Shown piece after piece: positions 5,571 to 9,160 of a stretch of DNA of 9,160 nucleotides. The position numbers and the translations under genes were made by a program. The notes beneath the pieces are model-generated. The model made no database searches. It saw nothing but the letters and a program-made list of their open reading frames with translations, and was not told the origin of the DNA. The stretch covers positions 1-9,160 of the forward strand of contig JAISNH010000047.1 in assembly GCA_031276335.1 (NCBI GenBank), read 5' to 3'. Numbering within the stretch: position 1 is the first letter of the stretch; each line of letters starts with the position of its first letter. The DNA comes from Rickettsiales bacterium (lineage in GTDB: Bacteria > Pseudomonadota > Alphaproteobacteria > Rs-D84 > CACZYB01).

Positions 5571-6797
5571 CTACACCGGGCCGCGCCGGCCGCCGCCCAT
5601 GCCGGAGCGCCGTCCCTGCGGCTGCCCCTTCGGTTTCGCCGTTCCGCCGCCGGCCGTATAGTCCGAGATTATCTCGTCGCCCTCCTTCAGGCTGTCGGAG
5701 ATGATTTCGGTGTACGCGCCGTCCGTTATGCCCTTCCTTATTTTTACGGCCTCTATGGCCTTTGCGCCAGCGTCGAACCGGTAGAGGTAGCCCTCGCCCG
5801 GCTTCAGGCCCCCGGTTTCGGGATAGGCGACCTTCGAAACTATCGAATCGTCGGGGCGGAACTGCAGGACGGAATTTTCGAGCGCGAGCACGTTTTCCTT
5901 CCTGAGCGTGTTTATCTCGACGAAGGCGGTCATGCCCGGAAGCAGCTTGCCCCCCCTGTTGTCTATGCGGATGACGACGTTGTAGATTACGACGTTCTGC
6001 TCGGTCGTCGGATTCAGGCGCACCTGGTCGACCTTTCCCTCGAAGCTTTCGAGGGGGAAGGCATCCACCGTGAAGTCGACGGACTGCCCCTTCTTTATGC
6101 TGCCGATGTCGGCCTCGGATATGCTCGCGTCTATCTGCATCTTGGAGAGGTCCTCGGCGATCTTGAACAATGTCGGGGCGGAGAACGAGGCGGCGATGGT
6201 CTGGCCTTCCTCGACGTCCTTCGATATGACCACGCCGGAAACCGGCGATTTGATTTCCGAGTAGCGCATGTTTATTTTCGCCCGCTCGAAATTGGAGTTC
6301 GCGGCGACGTAGTCGGACTCGGCGGATGCGAGCTCCGTTTCGGCCTGGTCCAGCTCGATGCGCGCGACATAGCCGGCGCCGTACAGCTCCTCCACGCGGG
6401 ACTTGTTGATTTTCGCGAGGTCGTATTTAGCCTTCGCCTGCACGGTGCGCGCCTCGGTCGAGTTGATTTCCTCGGCCAGGACCGACTTGTCGATTTCGGC
6501 CAGGAGCTGCCCCTTTTCCACGCGGTCGTTGTAATCGACGTGGATTTTCCGTATTATGCCGGAAACCTGCGCTCCGACGGAGACGACGCTCGCCGGCTTG
6601 ATGTTCCCGGAGGCCGAGACCTGCGACTTTATCGTCTTCCTCCTGATTTTGGCATAGGAGAAGCCGTCCTTGTCCAAACTGGCCGAGCTCGATTTCGGCG
6701 CGAAGCTCCTATATGCGGCGAAAAGAGCCAGTGCGCCCAGAATCCACCATAGGAATCTTGTCTTTCCATCCGGATCGCCAAGGTTTATCTTCATCAT
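5571..6797 (-). CDS. MacA-like periplasmic adaptor (HlyD/RND-type membrane fusion protein)
   Basis: A 408-residue membrane fusion protein that bridges the inner-membrane MacB-like transporter and the outer-membrane channel. An uncleaved anchor helix lies near 14-32 (F-L-W-W-I-L-G-A-L-A-L-F). The lipoyl/barrel half follows, with V-G-A-Q-V-S-G-I-I at 74-82 and V-E-K-G-Q-L-L-A-E-I-D at 93-103. A long alpha-hairpin spans about 105-180, then the second lipoyl half (I-K-S-P-V-S-G-V-V, 182-190). Beta-barrel and membrane-proximal domains run to about 380. The last 25 or so residues are rich in Gly, Arg and Pro, an unusual low-complexity tail whose role I cannot assign. Two consecutive ATGs exist; the first (6795-6797) has GGGGG five bases upstream and is preferred. 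It starts 11 bases after the channel gene, consistent with one operon. Confidence 0.93.
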   Translation of the reverse strand: MMKINLGDPDGKTRFLWWILGALALFAAYRSFAPKSSSASLDKDGFSYAKIRRKTIKSQVSASGNIKPASVVSVGAQVSGIIRKIHVDYNDRVEKGQLLAEIDKSVLAEEINSTEARTVQAKAKYDLAKINKSRVEELYGAGYVARIELDQAETELASAESDYVAANSNFERAKINMRYSEIKSPVSGVVISKDVEEGQTIAASFSAPTLFKIAEDLSKMQIDASISEADIGSIKKGQSVDFTVDAFPLESFEGKVDQVRLNPTTEQNVVIYNVVIRIDNRGGKLLPGMTAFVEINTLRKENVLALENSVLQFRPDDSIVSKVAYPETGGLKPGEGYLYRFDAGAKAIEAVKIRKGITDGAYTEIISDSLKEGDEIISDYTAGGGTAKPKGQPQGRRSGMGGGRRGPV

Positions 6798-6808
6798 GTT
6801 GCCCCCAG

Positions 6809-8194
6809 TTATTTTTCGGCGCCCAGCGTTTTAAGGTTCAGCTCGCCCGCGGCCTTCAGAAGCGCTATCTTGTACGTGTAGACGCCGTACTGCGCCGCGA
6901 TTTTCTCCTTGCGCGCGCTCATCAGCTTGCCCTGCGCCTCCATCAGCCGGATTATGTCGCCCTTGCCAGCCTTGTACGAGCCGAGCGCCACCTGCTCGTT
7001 CTCCGTCGCGCTTTCGTACATCTTGTTGGCGAGCGCCAGGCTTTTCAGGCTGGTCTTGTAGTCGTTGTACGCGTTCACGACCGAAAGCTCGATTTCCTGC
7101 TCCAGTTTATGGAATTCCTCCTTTTGCGCGGCGTGCCTGTATCTCGCGTTGCGGAGCGAGTAGGTGTTCTCGAACCCGGTGAATATCGGCACGCTCAGCC
7201 TTACGCCGACATTGTATCCGCTTCGGTCGAGCTGGCTGCGGTGCGTTTCGACGTCGTCGTCGTACCATGTCTTGTCGGCGAAGGCGGAAATGGACGGGAA
7301 GTATTCCGCCGAGGCCGCGCGCACGCCGGCATACGAGGCCTTCACTTCGGCGGCCATCGCGGCCAAGTCGGGTCGGCGCGCCATCGCGGTTTCGATTATC
7401 TCCTCGACCGACTTGCCCAGCAGTTCGTCGTCGGCCGCGCTTGCACTGGGCACGATCTCGACGCCCATGTTCGGAGGAAGCCCCATCAGCCTGGATAGGT
7501 TCGCGCGCGCGGCGAGAAGCACCTGTTCCTGCCGCGTGGTGTCGAGCTGCGCCTGCACATATGTGGTTTCGGTCTGCAGCTTGTCGGCCTTCGATGCCAT
7601 GCCTAGCTCGAACTTCTTGCCGGCGAGCTCGAACGACTTCAGGGTCGCCTCCTCGTTCGCCTTCACTGCGGCGAGGGCCTCGATCGCGGAAAGAGTGTTG
7701 TAATATGCGGAGATGACGTCGAACGCGGCCTGCTGCAGCGTGCTGCTATAGCGGAAATTCGCGCTGTTCATCGACTGGTAGGCCTGCGTCACGCCGGCCT
7801 CGCGCCGCCCGAAGTCGTAGAGCAGCCAGCTGGCCGACAGCCCGCCGGAAAGCGCCTGGGACGCGGTCGTCTCGGTCGCGCCGGAATCGGGGCCGCGCGG
7901 ATCGCGCCACGACTTGCCTATGGTGCCGGACACGCTTATTTTCGGCAGGTAGGCGCCGAGCGTCCTTTTGTACGCCGCATCGCCGGCCTTGGTGTTCAGC
8001 CACGCCTGGCGCGTGGCTGGATTGTTGCACATGGCGAGCTCCAGCGCATCGGACAAATCCAGCGCGTCGGCCGGTATGTTCTTCGTTATGTTGCACGACT
8101 TGCTTATCTCGAACGCCGCGCCGGCCTTGCCCCCGGCCTTCGCGAGCGCCGGAAACAGGCACAGAATCGCTGCCAGGTAAAAAATCTTTCTCAT
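6809..8194 (-). CDS. TolC-family outer-membrane efflux channel
   Basis: A 461-residue outer-membrane factor that would form the trimeric exit duct for the adaptor-transporter pair. A signal peptide covers residues 1-20 (short basic start, hydrophobic L-A-A-I-L-C-L-F-P, cleavage after A-L-A-K-A). Two outer-membrane efflux repeats follow. The first has L-S-D-A-L-E-L-A-M-C-N-N-P near 47-59 and L-Y-D-F-G-R-R at 125-131. The second begins near 260 (A-R-R-P-D-L) and has S-V-P-I-F-T-G-F at 334-341. C34 and C56 in the mature N-terminal region could form a disulfide. The signal peptide has no lipobox, unlike NodT/OprM-type channels. Ribosome site AGGAG (8202-8206) lies 7 bases before ATG 8192-8194. 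It is first in the operon, so the channel is dedicated to this system, whereas E. coli MacAB relies on an unlinked tolC. Confidence 0.92.
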   Translation of the reverse strand: MRKIFYLAAILCLFPALAKAGGKAGAAFEISKSCNITKNIPADALDLSDALELAMCNNPATRQAWLNTKAGDAAYKRTLGAYLPKISVSGTIGKSWRDPRGPDSGATETTASQALSGGLSASWLLYDFGRREAGVTQAYQSMNSANFRYSSTLQQAAFDVISAYYNTLSAIEALAAVKANEEATLKSFELAGKKFELGMASKADKLQTETTYVQAQLDTTRQEQVLLAARANLSRLMGLPPNMGVEIVPSASAADDELLGKSVEEIIETAMARRPDLAAMAAEVKASYAGVRAASAEYFPSISAFADKTWYDDDVETHRSQLDRSGYNVGVRLSVPIFTGFENTYSLRNARYRHAAQKEEFHKLEQEIELSVVNAYNDYKTSLKSLALANKMYESATENEQVALGSYKAGKGDIIRLMEAQGKLMSARKEKIAAQYGVYTYKIALLKAAGELNLKTLGAEK

Positions 8195-8221
8195 CTCACA
8201 ACTCCTTTGTACAATCCTTTG

Positions 8222-8250
8222 AATATACCATGGAACGGCCGCATAGTCAA
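8222..8250 (-). promoter_or_regulatory. Sigma-70-like promoter of the efflux operon
   Basis: On the minus strand TTGACT (8245-8250) and TATATT (8222-8227) are exactly 17 bases apart, each 5 of 6 to consensus, and TGG before the -10 makes it an extended -10. It fills the 63-base marR-tolC gap, so the efflux genes can be transcribed apart from marR. Between it and the ribosome site CAAAGG occurs twice with a 12-base period (8204-8209, 8216-8221), a possible regulator contact. Confidence 0.68.
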
Positions 8251-8257
8251 TGCGCGC

Positions 8258-8689
8258 TCACAGCTGCTTTTCCAGAACGTCGTTTATAGTTTTCAGGGCC
8301 GCCAGCATCTTGGCCTCGTCGCCTTTCGAAAGCGGTTCGAAGATTTTCGCGAGCTTGTCGCGGAATTTCTCGATCATGCGTTTCGCTGTGGCGGTTCCGG
8401 TGCGCGTAAGCGAGTAGTACGTGTTGCGCTTGTCCTTCGAATCGACCTCCCTTAGAATCAGGCCGGCCTTCTCCATCTTCCCGAACGTCAGGCACAGGGC
8501 GGACGAGGAGACGCCGAACCGCTCGGCTATGTCCTTCAGGCGCGCCCGTCCGTTCAGGTGAAGCTTCATCAGCACGCCCATCTCGTGCTGGCTGTACCTT
8601 TCCTTGCCCGATTTGTCGAGGCGATCCGCGAGCGCGTGCATTATGCGTATGTTTTTCTCGAACTGGCCGACGAGTTCCCTGTTTTCCAT
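8258..8689 (-). CDS. MarR-family winged-helix transcriptional regulator
   Basis: A 143-residue cytoplasmic DNA-binding dimer, normal for MarR. N-terminal dimer helices span about 5-28. The winged helix covers about 33-98: L-K-D-I-A-E-R-F-G-V-S-S-S-A-L at 51-65 is the helix-turn-helix, and D83-S-K-D-K-R88 with Y-Y-S-L-T-R-T-G is the wing, carrying the family's D-x-R-type signature. C-terminal dimer helices follow from 100 to 143. A single Cys66 lies at the recognition helix and could in principle be redox-sensitive; that is speculation. ATG 8687-8689 has GGAG 11 bases upstream, a rather long spacer. It lies directly upstream of the channel-adaptor-transporter operon on the same strand, so it is probably a ligand-released repressor of itself and the efflux genes. 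The ligand is unknown. Confidence 0.92.
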   Translation of the reverse strand: MENRELVGQFEKNIRIMHALADRLDKSGKERYSQHEMGVLMKLHLNGRARLKDIAERFGVSSSALCLTFGKMEKAGLILREVDSKDKRNTYYSLTRTGTATAKRMIEKFRDKLAKIFEPLSKGDEAKMLAALKTINDVLEKQL

Positions 8690-8706
8690 TTTTAATTTTA
8701 CTCCAA

Positions 8707-8745
8707 AATTATTTTAATATAAAATCATTATAAAGTAAAATAATT
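8707..8745. promoter_or_regulatory. Dyad overlapping the marR promoter, candidate MarR operator
   Basis: AATTATTTTA (8707-8716) and TAAAATAATT (8736-8745) form a perfect 10-base inverted repeat around the -10. A smaller dyad, TATAA (8718-8722) with TTATA (8728-8732), is nested inside it, covering the -10 itself. Placement suits autorepression by the MarR protein. The DNA is so AT-rich that chance symmetry is a real alternative, and the same sequence is not repeated at the efflux promoter. Confidence 0.4.
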
Positions 8746-8754
8746 GTTTGTAAA
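8727..8754 (-). promoter_or_regulatory. Sigma-70-like promoter of marR
   Basis: On the minus strand TTTACA (8749-8754, 5 of 6) and a perfect TATAAT (8727-8732) are 16 bases apart in an AT-rich gap. The transcript would start near 8720, about 30 bases before the marR ATG. Confidence 0.65.
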
Positions 8755-8762
8755 GGGAAAAA

Positions 8763-9160
8763 TCACTCCGAGGCGACGGAGATGACTACGATTTCGGGCG
8801 CCCCCGCGGTGCGGACGGCAGGTCCCCACACGCCTATGCCGCAGGATACGTACGCGTCCATGGCGCCGAATTTCCCGCGGCCGTACGCCAGCGGATACAT
8901 GGCGCCCACCAGGAAGTTCAGCGGGAAAAGCTGCCCGTCGTGGGTGTGCCCGGCCAGCATCAGGTCGGCTCCGGCCACCCTTATTCTTTCTAGGTTCGCG
9001 GGATTGTGTACCATGATGATCTTAAATCCGTCCGTTTCCGGCATTATGTCGGCCGCCGGCGTGGGCGGTACGCCGTCGAACCGGGCTTTCGCGGAGTCGT
9101 CCAACCCTACTAGGTCGACCCCCACTTCCGGAATCCGCACCGATCCGTCGCGTAGAATCC
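8763..9160 (-). CDS. Calcineurin-like metallophosphoesterase, C-terminal part
   Basis: The gene is open through the right window edge, so its start and first metal-binding motifs are not visible. About 132 residues are present, ending at TGA 8763-8765. They include L-V-G-L-D-D, V-H-N-P-A-N-L, the metal-binding G-H-T-H motif in L-A-G-H-T-H-D-G-Q-L-F-P, a Y-P-L-A-Y-G segment, and V-S-C-G-I-G-V-W-G-P-A-V-R with P-E-I-V-V-I near the end. This arrangement is typical of the YkuE/YaeI-like membrane-associated phosphodiesterases, some of which act on lipid A precursor or other lipid-linked substrates. The exact substrate cannot be assigned. The apparent GTG at 9138-9140 is an internal Val, since family-like sequence (I-L-R-D-G-S) continues upstream. 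It reads toward marR with a 73-base gap and no clear terminator. Confidence 0.88.
   Translation of the reverse strand, partial: ILRDGSVRIPEVGVDLVGLDDSAKARFDGVPPTPAADIMPETDGFKIIMVHNPANLERIRVAGADLMLAGHTHDGQLFPLNFLVGAMYPLAYGRGKFGAMDAYVSCGIGVWGPAVRTAGAPEIVVISVASE

Noticed and set aside
5142..6752. A 536-codon open frame on the plus strand opposite the ATPase and adaptor genes
   Set aside because: It spans two well-supported minus-strand genes and their gap, and it has no recognisable domain; it arises from codon bias.
9138..9140. GTG start for the metallophosphoesterase
   Set aside because: The frame stays open to the window edge with family-like residues upstream, so the gene is cut by the edge.
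1..9160. A novel defence, phage or mobile system
   Set aside because: Every convincing gene belongs to a known housekeeping, envelope, pilin or efflux family; no transposase, integrase, toxin-antitoxin pair or nuclease cassette was found apart from uvrC.

Overview
This window reads as chromosome from an alphaproteobacterium. The UvrC reading carries wording typical of that class (D-N-S-H-I near residue 400, then G-A-M-I-V-A-G, then Y-R-K-Y-N-I), and uvrC followed by pgsA on the same strand is the common alphaproteobacterial order. The PilS-like pilin with a G-R-S-I-V-E-M-L-G-V-L leader resembles pilins I associate with uncultivated, often host-gut, alphaproteobacteria; that last point is inference. 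Coding DNA is GC-rich and the gaps are AT-rich. TAG ends at least six of the eleven gene ends visible, which is more than usual for bacteria.

Layout. Bases 1-325 hold two gene tails that cannot both be intact. A cysteine synthase C-terminus lies on the minus strand (32 to about 121) and a GT4 glycosyltransferase C-terminus on the plus strand (about 116-325). They meet head to head inside both reading frames, which points to a chimeric join or a rearrangement. Next come pgsA (326-943, minus) and uvrC (1003-2817, minus). uvrC has one in-frame amber codon at 1285-1287 with intact family sequence on both sides. Divergent from uvrC is a single PilS-like type IV pilin gene (2921-3406, plus) with its own promoter and a strong ribosome site. 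A dense block of four hairpins follows (3412-3602), separating the pilin from a convergent efflux operon.

The efflux operon (minus strand, 8194 down to 3609) encodes a TolC-like outer-membrane channel, a MacA-like periplasmic adaptor, a MacB-like ATPase and a MacB-like permease, packed with gaps of 11, 9 and 0 bases. A MarR-family regulator (8258-8689) lies just upstream on the same strand. Good sigma-70-like promoters precede both marR and tolC, and an AT-rich dyad overlaps the marR promoter, so the unit looks like a regulated MacAB-TolC-type export system. The right edge holds the C-terminal part of a calcineurin-like metallophosphoesterase (8763 to beyond 9160, minus).

I saw no CRISPR array, tRNA, rRNA, insertion sequence, phage gene or recognisable defence system. 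The unusual points are the 5' junction, the amber in uvrC, the hairpin block with its repeated 13-14-mer, and the isolated pilin.
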